NCBI GenBank assembly: GCA_035578155.1
Contig: JAPWDM010000043.1
Coordinates: forward strand, 1,169,419-1,233,418
DNA: 64,000 bases
Direction: 5' to 3'
From: Brachynemurus nebulosus
Taxonomy: Eukaryota > Arthropoda > Insecta > Neuroptera > Myrmeleontidae
Shown here: positions 36,448-48,726 of the stretch, one piece after another
Numbering within the stretch: the first letter of the stretch is position 1
Layout of the letters: the number at the start of each line of letters is the position of its first letter
The notes under the pieces: generated by a model
Told to the model about the DNA's origin: nothing
The model's input: the letters and a program-made list of their open reading frames with translations, nothing else
Database searches by the model: none
Translations under genes and position numbers: made by a program

Positions 36448-37727
36448 CTATTGACGTAACAATGAGAGAAAATAGAAAAAAAATTTAGAATCATCGACAC
36501 TAACTAAATGAGTAAAGGCATGAATCATAAGACATGGAACAAGGTAATGAGATCGTTAACTAAATTGAAGAACTGTAAAAGTTAAAAATACTTAAGAGAA
36601 TTGATATACAAAACGAAATTAAATATTTAAATGTTAAATAACATTGGTTCTTCAAATGTCGTGCTCTGTTACATTATGGGCAAAACTAACGCCAAGTGAC
36701 GTCAGCCACAGAGCCTACGTTTCAGTCAGACGTGAGCCTGGTGAAACGGTTGCACCTAAATTATTAAATTAATAAACTAAACTACGTGCTAGCCCTAATT
36801 AATTTTAATACTAATGAGAATAACATAAGATTGGATACGAATACGAAAGATAAAGATAAAGGTAAGAGAAGATAATCGTAAATATAAGAATTCCTAACGT
36901 TAATGCGAAATCAACATTAACTAAAACCCTTCGTCTACCTACAGACCAGAAGCCTGCGGAAACGGAACGTAATTCGTATTAAATTTAAATAGATACTAAA
37001 CTAACCCTAATTATTATTAATATAAGATAAAGACAGACGTAACGTAAGATAAATATAATGATAGAGATAGGCAGTACGTAAGTTTAAATAACATGAAGCT
37101 TAATTCATACCGTGCTCGAAGTTAACGATTTAACGTTAAACTTCGAACCTTCGTTTCGGTTAAGCCCATAAGCATGACGGAACGGAATACAAATATGCAA
37201 AACATATAAATTTAGAAAATTAAATATAAAATTAAATGCGTATACAAATTATACAAATTTTACAAGGGATATGAAGCTATCTGAATAAAGTAGTAACGGA
37301 ATGTAATTTTAACTTGGTGATAGCTGAGACGGACTGACAAATAGGTTAAACGGAAAAGATAAGAAAAAAGCTGACTACTCCAGATGATAAAGACTCCTTG
37401 TTTGTTTGTACGGACTTTTACCGACGAGTCAACAAGAAAAGTGCGCTCATGATCCAAATTCTTATACTGGGAATGACACAGCAATAATATATGACTAGAC
37501 AGAAATCAATCATTCGCTTTTTGGGGGACCTTTACGCCTCTGGTCGCGAAGTTCATTATGAACCAGCCACGAAATTCTCACGCCGTCGCGGTACAGCGAA
37601 ACAGACAGAATATACGAAAGAGATAGAGAAAGAGTTTAGATAATGAAGTCACCAAATTTAAATGCGGAATAAAAAAACAATGTGCAATGAAGAGAGAAAG
37701 AATACATACAGAATAAATCTTAAATTT
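36448..37727. other. Non-coding stretch with degenerate 215-bp periodicity
   Basis: Similar phrases recur at about 36715, 36930 and 37150 (CTTCGT..., CATAAGCATGACGGAACGG-like, then AT-rich sequence with ATAAGATAAAGA). It lies 3' of the Gypsy integrase on the same strand and could be that element's 3' UTR or LTR; I found no LTR pair. Confidence 0.4.
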
Positions 37728-38935
37728 TTAATTATTACGTTCAACATAAGGTTTCAGCATAAAAACGTGGTATACGCCTAGGTTTTTGCCATCAACAGAA
37801 GTTAGCTCGTGACGATTATCGAAGAATTTTTTAGATACCTGACACTTTATAAATTTAGGAGCTAATTTTGAGCTAAAGTAGATACCAGTGTCAGATAACG
37901 GGGAATGTCGTTTCCATACGAAATCGCCAACATTAAAAGTAGCGAAACGATGGCGGGGGTTGTATCTAGTCGCACTATTATTTTGAGATTTAGAAATACG
38001 GTCACGTACTAATTGACAAGCGGTGGTTAAACGTCGGATACGTTCAGGGAAGTTATTCAGATCAACGTCAGCAGGTAAAGGATTTTGTTGTGAGGGGGGT
38101 ACCGGATATATTAATTTCACGTCCAAACATTAGGTATGCTGGCGAAAACTGGGTAGTATGATGCACTGAAGAATTAATAGCGAAATTGTACGCGTCTAGA
38201 TTCATATCCCAATTACGTTGATTGTCGTTAATATAGGAAGCTATTAAAGTTTTTGCGGTTTGTATAACTCTTTCCGCGGGATTACTTTGTGGATGAAACT
38301 TAGGAGAGAGTTGTACTTGAACGTTATAGTCTTTAAAGTACTGTAAAACCTCTCTTGATACGTACTGAGTACCATTGTCACAGACAATAGAGTCGCAAAG
38401 ACCGAAGGTAAGGAATACCTTATCAAAGACCTTAATAAGATTTTTGGAATTAGCTTCTCGTAGTAGGAAAATCAACGAAAATTTTGTGAGCAAATCAGAT
38501 ATTATAAAAACGTACTTATGTCTATTGGTGGACATAGGAAATGGTCAAGCAAGGTTAGTGCAAAGTACAGACCAGGGTTTACTAATTATCCGTTCACCCA
38601 TAAGACCAGCAGGTAATTTACGCTCGACCTTGTGTTGAGCACAAACCTGACATGATCGGCAATACCTGAGTGCATCGGTACGTGAACCGGGCCAATAATA
38701 ATGTTGAGAAATACGACATAATGTGTTGTAACATCCAAAGTGTTCAGATGTTACACTGTCATGACGTTCCTTTAAGGCATTTGTACGAAGTGATGTGGGT
38801 AAAACTAGCTTCCACGGATCTTCATCCAGATTGAGTGGATTTACTGGGGTACAAAACTTGTACAATTTGCCATCTATCAATTTCCATTGGGGAAATCTAT
38901 CAGGAAATCGTTCGACTTCAGATTAGTTATTATTT
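37728..38935 (-). pseudogene. Gypsy integrase fragment, catalytic Asp lost
   Basis: The minus-strand reading begins at a truncated point near 38935. It shows the H2C2 zinc-binding region (SEHFGCYNTLCRISQHYYWPG, CRSCQVC in two pieces), then the rve core: first acidic site as TNLA, then CDNGTQYVS and SNPAERV. The first site should be Asp but is AAC (Asn) at 38554-38556, and TGA at 38545-38547 follows. The frame shifts near 38110-38126 into the C-terminal region (FATFNVGDFVWKRH, GVYHVFMLKPYV). Integrase inserts the cDNA. RT and protease are absent; the right end abuts unrelated DNA. Confidence 0.88.
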
Positions 38936-39175
38936 TTCGGTACCAGCGCACAGTGGGGCCAAATCCTAAAAAGCTGGCCAAAAGTCGAAAAAGTTATAAA
39001 TTTGGTTGAAAGTCAGTACTCCGGGGCTTTCGGGGTCGCTGATTATGAATCTGAAGTCATTTTAGTTTTCAGTCAAGAATTTTAGTTTTTTAAGTAAATT
39101 TTTCATTTTCATTATCGTTTTATATTATTTTATATTTCCTAATAGTTTTCCTTTTACGAATAACATTTTACAATT

Positions 39176-41727
39176 AAAGGCTATTGGCGGATAAGCATGG
39201 GTAGGAATGCCCCCGCACAAATTGTGTTGGTTTTTTTTCTGCTAACTGCTTTCGATATAAGATTCAAATTTACTGAGTTTCAACTAGAGATGTCGATTTT
39301 AAATCGATTAATCGAAGCTTAAAAAATCGATTCTTTTTTCGATTTTTTTCATTTGAATCGATTCATGAATCGATTATTAAAAGTAAAAGATCGATAACCG
39401 ATTTTTTTCCAAAAATAACTTCATTTTAATTGTAATTCTACAAAGAAACATGTGTTAAAATGAAACACCAAAAACTCTATTGTTAATTGTCACTTTTTAC
39501 TCGTTATATAAACGGATGCCTCCTATGGCTCTATATAAGTCAGAGTATTCATACAAAAAAAAGGAAGAGACCACCTATCTGTGCAAACGACGATCCTTTT
39601 CCCACAAAAGCGACTTATTTAGAAAACATTTTTTTGTCAATTTATTTGAAATTTTTGAATAAACTTGGTTCAATTCGTGATATTCGTTCTACATATTCAA
39701 ATGCCTTATTTTTTATAATTATAATTGAAAAGTTAACTCATTCATCGCCTCTACAAATATAATGTAAGGGGTTTTTATACGATATTACCGATATTACCTA
39801 TGTACTATCAAGAAAGTCCCTTAAACAAAAATTATCAGCTAATTTTATTAAACTTTTCAAAATTTCGATTTTTTAGATCGATCTCACAAAATCGATTTTT
39901 TTTGAATCGATTTTTTTGATTTCGATTTAAATCGATCCAAAAATCGATCTTTTTTTTGGAGAATCGACATCTCTAGTTTCAACCCTTAAAAATTCACCCT
40001 TTGGGGGTAAAAAAATATTTTTTGAAAATCAAAAAAAAATTATAATTTTTTAGTGGCTTGACGGATTTGGCTGGAATTTTTATATGTTTTAGAAACTTCT
40101 ATAGTGTATCTCAGAAAAAATTATCAGCTTCAAAAAAAAAAAATTATAAGCCTCCCCCCCAAAAAAAAAATTGTTTAATTTTTCAATATTTTTTTTCATC
40201 AACTTGTAGTTATGGTACAATCACCAAAATTTGCAGGCTTCCTACTATGACCGATACAACATATAATTTTTTCAGATTTTTTCTTCGGGTGCGTCATAGT
40301 TAAAAAAAATAAAATGTCCAAAAAGATTTTTTTTCGAGGTTATGTTCGTTGTACAATCACCAAAATATTTCTACAGGCTCCTCACTATGATTGATAGAAC
40401 ATATAATTTTTCCAGAATTTTTTTCCGGGTGCATCCTAGTTAAAAAAATTAAATGTCCGAGAATATTTTTTTAGAGATAGGGTACTCAATCGATTGGAAA
40501 TCGTTTGCAAATTTTGAATATGTTCATAAAAACATTTGTGATTGCTTAGTTTTCGAAGAAAAAAAAGGTCGACTCAAATCTTCAAAATCCTCAATCAGCC
40601 AAACACTTATCATGAGTTTTTGAAACTACCAAAATGATGATTATTGCAAATGAGACTGAGAAATATTTTTTTAGTAATTACGTTCGCGGTATATTCACAA
40701 AAATATTTTTAAATGTCATTGATTCTATTTGATGCAACATGTTATAACATATTATAGCAAGTTACATTTGATAGAACATATGATACAATATTATAGCTAC
40801 ATATAACAGTAAGTTCTTACTCGACAACCAAGATTAAGATACTACATAGAAGTTTACCCAAGTTTAGTAAAAAAAAGTATCTGTCGATATCTTAAATATT
40901 ATTCTTTATTAGTCGCATTTGCAGTAGATAATTGTTATTTTGATGGTTTCAAAGACTGATGATAAGTATTCGGCTGATCGAGGAATTTTAAGATTTGAGT
41001 CGACCATTTTCTTTTTTTCTTCGAAAACTACCGAATCGCAAACGTTCTTATGAACATATTCAAAATTTTCAAACGATTTCCAATCGATTGAGTACCTGGA
41101 AGCCTATGCCTATCTCTAAAAAATATTCTCGGACATTCAATTTTTTTAACTATGATGCACTCGGAAAAAAATTCTGGAAAAATTATATATTCTATCAATC
41201 ATAGTGAGGAACTTGTAGAAATATTTTAGTGATTGTACAACAAACATAACCTCGAAAAAAAAATCTTTTTTGATATTTTATTTTTTTTTTTAACTATGAC
41301 GCACCCGGAGGAAAAATCTGAAAAAACTATATATTGTATCGGTCATAGTAAGAAGCCTGCAAAAAATTTTGGTAATTGTACCATAGCTACAAGTTGATGA
41401 AAAAAAAAATATTGAAAAATTAAACAATTTTTTTTTTGGGTGGGAGGGGTATAATTTTTTTTTTGAAGCTGATAATTCTTTCTGAGATACACTATAGAGG
41501 TTTCTAAAACATATAAAAATTCCAGCCAAATCCGTCAAGCCACTAAAAATTATATTTTTTTTTTTTTTGATTTTTAAAAAATAATTTTTTACCCCCAAAG
41601 GGTGAGTTTTTAAGGGTTGAAACTCAGTAAATTTTAATCTTATATCGAAAGCAGTTAGCAGAAAAAAAAAACCAACAAAATTCGTGCGGGGGCATTTCTA
41701 CCCATGCTTATCCGCCAATAGCCTTTT
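39176..41727. repeat. Large inverted repeat carrying a nested hAT-like element
   Basis: The left arm (39176-39284 plus 39984-40650) and right arm (40916-41727) are inverted copies, about 770-810 bp each once the insertion is removed. Shared blocks include ATTGGCGGATAAGCATGGGT, CTGCTAACTGCTTTCGATAT, CACCCTTTGGGGGTAAAAAA, GTGGCTTGACGGATTTGGCT and TCCAATCGATTGAGTACC-type sequence. The spacer is about 265 bp. The outer part of each arm belongs to the dispersed family seen at 31833 and 63079. Open frames in the arms are by-products. Confidence 0.88.
39285..39975. mobile_element. hAT-like non-autonomous element nested in an inverted repeat
   Basis: The ends TAGAGATGTCGATT and AATCGACATCTCTA are flanked by GTTTCAAC at 39277-39284 and 39976-39983, an exact 8-bp duplication. 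Both ends are dense in ATCGATT. It is 691 bp without a transposase. The other arm of the host repeat carries the uninterrupted site (GTTGAAAC at 41616-41623). Confidence 0.92.
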
Positions 41728-43266
41728 AACATTTAAAAAAAATGATTCCACGTCATTAATGTACGAATTTCAGAAAATTATGTTTTACATTGTAAGAACT
41801 CACACCAATGGCACAAAGGCAGCTAGAGGCAGCATATACTTTTGATGTTGGGTATTTTTGCAAAAAATTGAACCTTAATTTCTCCAAACTTGATTTTTTA
41901 ATTGGATTCGATCAGTGTAACCTTTACATGGAACCTTGTGATTCTTGTATGGAACAAATTATTACTTAAATTTTTAAATTATAGCGGTTTATTTGATTTA
42001 AATTATTTTTCAAATAACGTTCATTGCCGTCAGTTCTGAATTTTGAACCGATTTTTTTCACTTTTTATCAAGCTTAACAATTTTTTCTTGTTCACCATCA
42101 TAAAGTGCATAAAAAAACCTACAATTTAAGAAAAAAAAGTACCTCGTACGATACAATGCACAAAAATCATTGATCAGTCAACTTTCAAATTTCTGTCAAT
42201 AAACTGTCAATTTTTAGGGTTTGTGTTAGATATTTTGACTTGAAATTTTAACCAGTTATTGTCCATGTTATAAAGTATATTTTCTGAAAATGTCATCAAA
42301 TTTCTCTTGAAACGTCCGAAGTTAAAACCAAAAAACCAAAATTTAACAGTATCTCCCGTCTTTTTTTTTTTTTAAGGTTAAGGTGTGCAGATAAAAATTT
42401 CATACTGTAGCCGTCGGTAGATTATATTGTAGAGTAGTGAATAGTCTCAATTATTTTCGTTTTTCCTAGACCTACACATACCGAGATATATTCATCTATA
42501 TTTAGAAAGTACGACTAAAATGGTCGATTTTTCACAAAATGGCCGATAACTTTCGTAGCGGCAGTTGCAAGTGGTAGAAAATGTGCATTTGGTATAGTCT
42601 TCGATGTAATTAACATGCTACAAAAAAAAAGGAGGGGGGAAACAGTTCCTTATTTACTATAATTTGTAGCCTATCCGACTCCACTATTACCGTTATATAA
42701 TTTAACTATAATATCTAAGGTTATGAACAACGAATATCCCAAATAATCATATACAAAATCACATTCACCTCCCTAACTATTAGCGGAAAGCAATATAATC
42801 ACATATGGTTATGATTTTTTAATGTTATTTGTTAATAATTATGAAGCAAGCTGTGTCCACTAAAAAAAATCCAACCCCGTTAATTTTTATTTTGTGTTTG
42901 GTACAAAATACACATGCAACATTTTCATACAAAATTAATTAGTCTTGGGATAATATTTGAATCGTATTTGGTTATCTTCCGTCTTGTTTGCTTATTATCT
43001 GTTTCGCAGTTTTAACCTACTGTTGTTTAGATATAAATATGAAATAACTTATTTTTAACTTTTTACTATTGATTCTACTATAAATGACTGCGTTTAATGA
43101 ATCCAGCAGTACAATTTGAGTAGTTCTAGGACAACTTTTTTATTAGTCGAACCTTTCCTTGAAAAAATTAGACTTATACAGCCTATACGATACGAACGGC
43201 GAGAGCCGAGAGTAGGGGCGCTATCCGTTTTCGAATCCGTAGAACACGATTCTGTAGAAAAAAGAT

Positions 43267-43271
<5 letters not shown>
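41728..43271. other. Non-coding stretch
   Basis: No recognisable gene or repeat. Poly-T near 42361 and poly-A/G near 42620. Confidence 0.5.

Positions 43272-43331
<60 letters not shown>
43272..43331. repeat. (TA)n microsatellite
   Basis: About 60 bp of uninterrupted TA. Confidence 0.97.
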
Positions 43332-43333
<2 letters not shown>

Positions 43334-43344
43334 CCGCTACCTTT

Positions 43345-44430
43345 TGACATGTGTAGGGTCCCCCTATGGAAGTTAAGAGCTGAAATTTGGTAAGTGGGGC
43401 TCATTTCCGATGCACCTCATACTATCAATGTGGGGTCAAATTTTGGGCAAATTTTGGATCCGACCCAACACTTAAGGAGGTGGTGGGGGTAACAAAGCAA
43501 TAAAACTTTTTGGAAATATTGGTTGGAAATAATGTTTCGATCGAGTACTTACAACGTATCCAAAATTCAGCTTCCTAGGATGATTTGGTGGGAGTAGTGG
43601 GGGAAAAAATGATTTTTTCTGGATCTAACGCGCCCACAGTCCCCCAGAATTAACTTAGAGGGTTGAAATTTGGTATGTTAATAGAGTTCGTACCTACGGT
43701 CTGTTTTTTGGAGGTTTTAATATTTTCCTCCCACCCCCGCCATTTTTAAGTTACAATTTCATGCTTTTTTGACGTTTTCGAAGTTTTTACCAATCGCACA
43801 GGTCACCCAAATAAACCTAGACGGCTAAAATTTTGTATTCGGATTGAGTTCGTATCAGGGGAGTGCCTTTTGGGGGTCTTAACTTTTATCCTTTACCCAA
43901 ACCATTTTTATACCTAAAAGAACATGATTTTTCTTGTTTTTTAACAGTTTCTTCGGATCAAAATCTCCCTAAATAAACCTAGAGGGCTGAAATTTTGTGT
44001 ATAGGTTAATAGCCAGCCACTGCTTTTTGGAGGTTCCAACTTTTAACCCTTACCCCCACGATTTTTACGTAAGCAATTTAAAAATGTTATTAAAGTCACT
44101 GTTTATTTATTTATAAAGTAGGAATTTTGCATTTTTATTTATAAAATATAAATTTTGGAATTTTTTGGAAGGAAAAAGTATCTTTATAAGGGCCTTCCAG
44201 TTTACTATTTAAGGTCCTTTTTTAATATTTAAACATAAAACACAAAGGAAATTGGCGGATAAGTATGGATAGGAATGCCCTCGTACGAATTATGTTTGCT
44301 TTTTTCCTGCTAACTGCTATCGGCACAAAACTGAAATTTACTGAGATTCAGCCTTTAAAAACTTAAAACCCCTCATTATCAGTTTTGAAACCACCAGAAT
44401 AACAAATCGCTTGTAGACGTCTTAACTCAG
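43345..44430 (-). repeat. Dispersed repeat family, copy C, with internal 155-bp subrepeats
   Basis: Units beginning at about 43659, 43827 and 43978 share GAGGGCTGAAATTTTGTGTA-like and TTTTGGAGGTTCCAACTTTT-like phrases. Next come GGCCTTCCAGTTTACTATTT (44200), ATTGGCGGATAAGTATGGAT (44254) and CTGCTAACTGCTATCGGCAC (44309). The same order in reverse fills 63079-63930. Mostly C-rich runs between A/T tracts; no coding sequence. Confidence 0.8.
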
Positions 44431-45042
44431 CAACTACTGATTGGGGGGAATAGTTTTATAAGCAGCAGCTTTATAACGGATATTGAACTGTATCCAACAA
44501 AATATTTTCAAGAATTTTTCAGTGAAGACTTCATAATGTGTAATTTGGCCAATTTTGCAAAATATTTTTATACATACTTTTGCTAATTCAAAGGCGTAGG
44601 TTTCAAAAATGTATATTTTATTTTGGTCCAAGTTCGTGTTTTGTGTGTTTCAGCAGGTCATTTATAAATTTTCGTAAATATCTTTAATTTTGCGTATCTT
44701 CGTGTTTTGGGTAGCTGCATGCACTGTTTTATGCAGTTTTTAAAATCTTGCAAGTAGGTATGTAACATTTGTGCACTTGAGGGGAAAAATGATGAAAATC
44801 GGCAAAAGTCCTAAATTGAACATTTTGATAGCACTTGGAAACGCAAAGCTAGTTGGTAATACTGCAGTTATAGAATACGTGTGCACGAGCAAACACTACC
44901 ATGACATTCAGTATCCAGAGTGGGGGGCCTTACAATTAGTCAGATTCACTTATCTTATAATTACCTACTATCCTTCCACATCAAAAATTTCTCCTTTTTG
45001 TGCAGAAAATACCCATTCAGTTTGCAATTAAATATATAAATA
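44431..45042. other. Non-coding stretch
   Basis: Short open frames here lack motifs or an ATG; I do not support a gene. Confidence 0.45.
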
Positions 45043-46174
45043 TGAGCCGTTTATTTTGAAAGTGGGGCAAGTCCATATTTTGTTATTACGAAATATTTAA
45101 GGGTTTAGGTTTCAATAAATTTAAAATATTGGTAAGTATTAATAGACATGTTTTTGTATCTTGTGGTACTAGATAATGTAAGTTTATAATCTAATAGTGT
45201 TTAAAGTGCTGGCTAAAAAAAATATTGGTTTTATTATAACTAAATGGACTTGCCTCACTTTCAAAATTAATGTATTATTGTAATCGTTAATTTAAATAGA
45301 TAATTATTTCAGTTGTGTAATTTAAAAATAAACACTGTGACATTATTATCCCCTACCAGTGCCTTAGTAGTAGTAATGAGTGTATGAAAATTAGTATGTA
45401 CTTTAAAAGGGCGACTCACCTCCTCTGCAATGTTGCATAATATGCATTTTGAAAATTTAGTCTAATTGTTTTAAACTATTTTCCCTGAAGAAGTTTTTAA
45501 TTACTCAAATAGTACGATTATATCGATACAGTCACCCCCCTAGTTAACTACCCCTGGATTTAATATTAAGAAATTGAGTAAAACAGGTCGATTAGATTTT
45601 TTTACGTACATTTGCAATCTGTAAATAAAATTTTAGTATATTTTATTTTTTACCCCTTTTCGCAAAATTAACCCGCAAATTTTAACCCACAACTACCTCT
45701 ATTGGTGTAATTGGAACAAATTACATATCAATAGATAGCTTTTTAAGAAAGAGCAATATCGCCAATTTAAGCTTTTGCTCTATCTCTTACCGTTTTCGAA
45801 ATATTTGGAAAATTAAATGTTCGCCCCAATTTTTGAAGGACGATTTCACCCCTTCAAACCGCTTTTCCGCAGGTAAAGAAAAATACGTGTTATTTATTTT
45901 TTAGTGTTCTAAAATATATCTAAGTTTCATCAAAATCGGTAGGTCCGGTCTCGGGAACTTTACTTGTAAGATGGAGTTGCACCACTATTAAAATGAACAT
46001 ATTTACAATACTGTTAAGAGCTAAAACTTCAATCTTCCATATATTAGGCTTCTGAATTTTTTTGACTATAAATTGTTGATAGATAAAAAGATCATACTAA
46101 GTCTTATCTGTAACTACCATTACCTTCATTTTTTTCAAAAATGGACTTGCCCCACTTTTAAAATAAACGGCTCA
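45043..46174. mobile_element. Non-autonomous element, 34-bp inverted ends and TA flanks
   Basis: TGAGCCGTTTATTTTGAAAG continuing TGGGGCAAGTCCAT (45043-45076) is inverted at 46141-46174 with one mismatch. TA lies directly outside each end, as for Tc1/mariner-type insertion. A third, partial copy of the end (ATGGACTTGCCTCACTTT) lies inside at about 45244. The 1132 bp has no transposase. Confidence 0.82.
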
Positions 46175-46176
46175 TA

Positions 46177-48268
46177 TATTGGTATATGACTGATAATATT
46201 ATTTTAATTAAAACAGCTCAAACAGTGTTATTTTAATAACAATTATATAAATGATTCTGTATATAAATGTAATCGATACACATATATGTATTTATTGGCA
46301 CAGTTGTATATCATGTTGACGCTGACGGTACTACAACTGGAATCAGAAATTAATTAAATTCACCTGGGTAATATTCACTGCAATTAATTCAAACTAATGT
46401 AAAATTCGTTTTTATGAAACTGGAAAACTTAACATTGCCAGTCAAAGTATCTATAAATGCACTAGGTACTGTGACTGATACTGTATGTATAATGTATGTT
46501 GAATATTTCATTTTGTTTCTGTTGTTCAAAGTTAGAAATAGTAAAAGAGTATATATAGTCGTATGTACGACATACGAGTAAAGTAACTAACTTCGTTTAA
46601 GCATTTCCATTCTAGAATATTAGTTTTAATTGGAATTATCTAAACTTTCTAAACATTTAGAAGCGAATTTCATCTATAATAATAGAATTCTGAAAGTTAT
46701 ATTTTATTTTGGTTTAACATGTTTTCATTTGTTTCACTGATGTTATAATTATTTAAAACCATCTAAAGTGATGTCAGTTTAATTTCTTACCTAGTTTTTC
46801 GTACCATAAAAGGAAAATTGGAAACCCTATAAAATCACTCTCGTGTCCGTTTGTCACAAAAGTTTTTCTCAAAAACTATGTATTGTAGGAACTTAAAATC
46901 TGGCATATTGTCACATCGTCAGGACGCGCATACATATAGTCAGTCAACAATTAGAAAATAAAATATTTTCGATTAAAATAGGAGTCAATTTGGACAAAAA
47001 AAATTTAATTAATAATTTAGATGAGGAGGTATCATTTTAAAGAACTACCTCTAAGTAAGTATTCGAAAAATATTTTTTCTTATAATTTTTGGCCCAGTAT
47101 TCTTAATGTTATAGATCTAAATTTGTTAGAAATGAGCATTATCCTTGCCCCCTGATCTGCTGAGTTTCTGAGCTAAGATTTTAATTTCAATACCGTTAGT
47201 AGATGTTTAATTACAGAGTACCGGAAACTAAGGGTTTTTCGACCGGAAACTAAGGGTAATAATTGTTAAAAAAGAGGAGTTATAATAACAGATAACATAT
47301 TTACTAATATGGGACAATTCATGTATGTCAGATGCAAATTTGGATAAGATTAACATATACATAAATAAAAGAGTTTAATTTGATCTTTTGACTGGTCACT
47401 GCACGGAACTCTAATTGTGTCATTCCGACTCGCTTTTAGCCGATTTATTAATTTTAATTTAATACCATGAAAAATACTTAGTACCTTCTAATTTTAAAAT
47501 TATATCTTGACTTACAAAGTTTTTAACATTAAAACTTTGTACTCTGTTTTAACCTTTAAGCTTTCTGGTGTACTGCAACAACAAATATATTTTTTATTGT
47601 TGATTCCAGGACGTCACGTCGTCTGTGGAGCAATTAATATTTTTTTTATTGACAATGCTTGATATTTTTCTGAAACCTACCTCAGTGAAGAAACAAAAGG
47701 AATAACGTAAATAGCAATTAAATAATTTGTTTCTTTAAAGCGATTTAAAACAAAACATTTATATAGAACAGATTTACTGATTGAAGCTAGAATGAGAAAC
47801 TAAGGTTTCGGGATACCAATTTTGCAGTGGGACGAATTGAGCTCATAAGTAGAACCAATACATTTAATTCTATCAGAAATCAACCTGAAATCAAATGTTT
47901 TTATAAAAAATGCTTAAAATTTCAATAAATATTCACATACTTTAAGAGCAACATCTTTATTATAACATTATCCAAAGACAGTTTGTACAGGATTGGTAAT
48001 ACTATCAGTAGTTATTGACGAAAATTATTAACTTTTGTTTTTGTAACATTAATTCCGTATATAATTACTTCAATATTGCCAATTCACAATAGTGTATTGA
48101 CAAGTGTATTTATAAGTGTATTGACAATATTGAAGTGTTTACTTGGTCAATACTTCGAAATACTGCCAGTATTATTAATAGTGTACAGTGTACACTGTAC
48201 AGGTTACCATACAGTTCGAATGTTGAAACTTTGATTTAGATCTTTTTGTTTGATTTTTGCTTGTTTAA
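46177..48268. other. Non-coding stretch, 3' side of the pacifastin gene
   Basis: I recognise no gene. Small symmetries: ACCGGAAACTAAGGGT twice near 47220-47255, CTTCAATATTG at 48069 inverted at 48126-48136, and the exact palindrome GTACAGTGTACACTGTAC at 48183-48200. Confidence 0.5.
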
Positions 48269-48626
48269 TTATTGTTTTGTTTGATTGCTCTCTATTTCAT
48301 TTATGATTGTCTGATTGTTGTTTATTTCATTGTTGTTTGTTTGATTGTTGTTTTCATCTGGACAGTGTTTAAATGTGCAGGAAGCATAGAACCCATTTCC
48401 ACTGCAATAACATTTATTGCATTCTTCATAAAATATTGAATTTGGCTTACAATATCCTTTATGTCCAAACTCTGGTTTCTTTGATTGATCTTGCTTAAAA
48501 TAAATACATAAGTAGATTAAGTTTATATAATTACAAAATTAGAAGATATTTAAATAAATTATTACGTGCATCACTAAAAAATAGAAAACTTCCTACAATT
48601 CCAACTAAAAAAATTAGTAATTTCAT
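48269..48626 (-). CDS. Pacifastin-type serine protease inhibitor, two exons
   Basis: Exon 1 (48626-48566) starts at ATG and encodes MKLLIFLVGIVGSFLFFSDA, a clear signal peptide. A 76-bp GT-AG intron (48565-48490) follows, and exon 2 runs 48489-48269, ending in TAA; together 93 residues. Exon 2 holds six Cys in the pattern C-x9-C-N-x-C-x-C-x3-G-x4-C-T-x3-C, the complete pacifastin light-chain consensus. By analogy with locust inhibitors the P1 residue after Cys5-Thr is Phe (CTFKHC), which suggests inhibition of chymotrypsin-like enzymes. The tail is Asn/Gln-rich with three NQT sequons. The protein should be secreted. The domain and frame are intact, and I see no transposon coding nearby, so this looks like a working host gene. 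Expression is not shown by sequence alone. Confidence 0.88.
48490..48565 (-). other. Intron of the pacifastin gene
   Basis: Donor GCAC|GTAATA, acceptor TTTTAAGCAAG|ATCAATC. This acceptor keeps the frame (phase 1) into the Cys-rich exon; the AAG four bases earlier would not. Seventy-six bases. Confidence 0.75.
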
Positions 48627-48692
48627 TTTTGATTCATTAGTTACAACAGTTATTATTATATTAATAATATAATATCTAAAATCATATTTTTC

Positions 48693-48715
48693 TTTATATA
48701 AAACATTTTTATATA
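48693..48715 (-). promoter_or_regulatory. Candidate TATA boxes of the pacifastin gene
   Basis: TATATAAA (48693-48700) and TATATAAAAATG (48704-48715) on the minus strand lie about 67-90 bases upstream of the ATG, a sensible place for a core promoter. In such AT-rich DNA this is weak evidence. Confidence 0.3.
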
Positions 48716-48726
48716 AAAGTTTCTAT

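Noticed and set aside
40058..41598. 81- and 102-residue frames reading similar peptides on opposite strands
   Set aside because: They are the two arms of the inverted repeat, not a gene pair.
48183..48200. GTACAGTGTACACTGTAC as a regulatory operator
   Set aside because: It is an exact 18-bp palindrome, but a single short symmetric site in AT-rich eukaryotic DNA gives no evidence of function.
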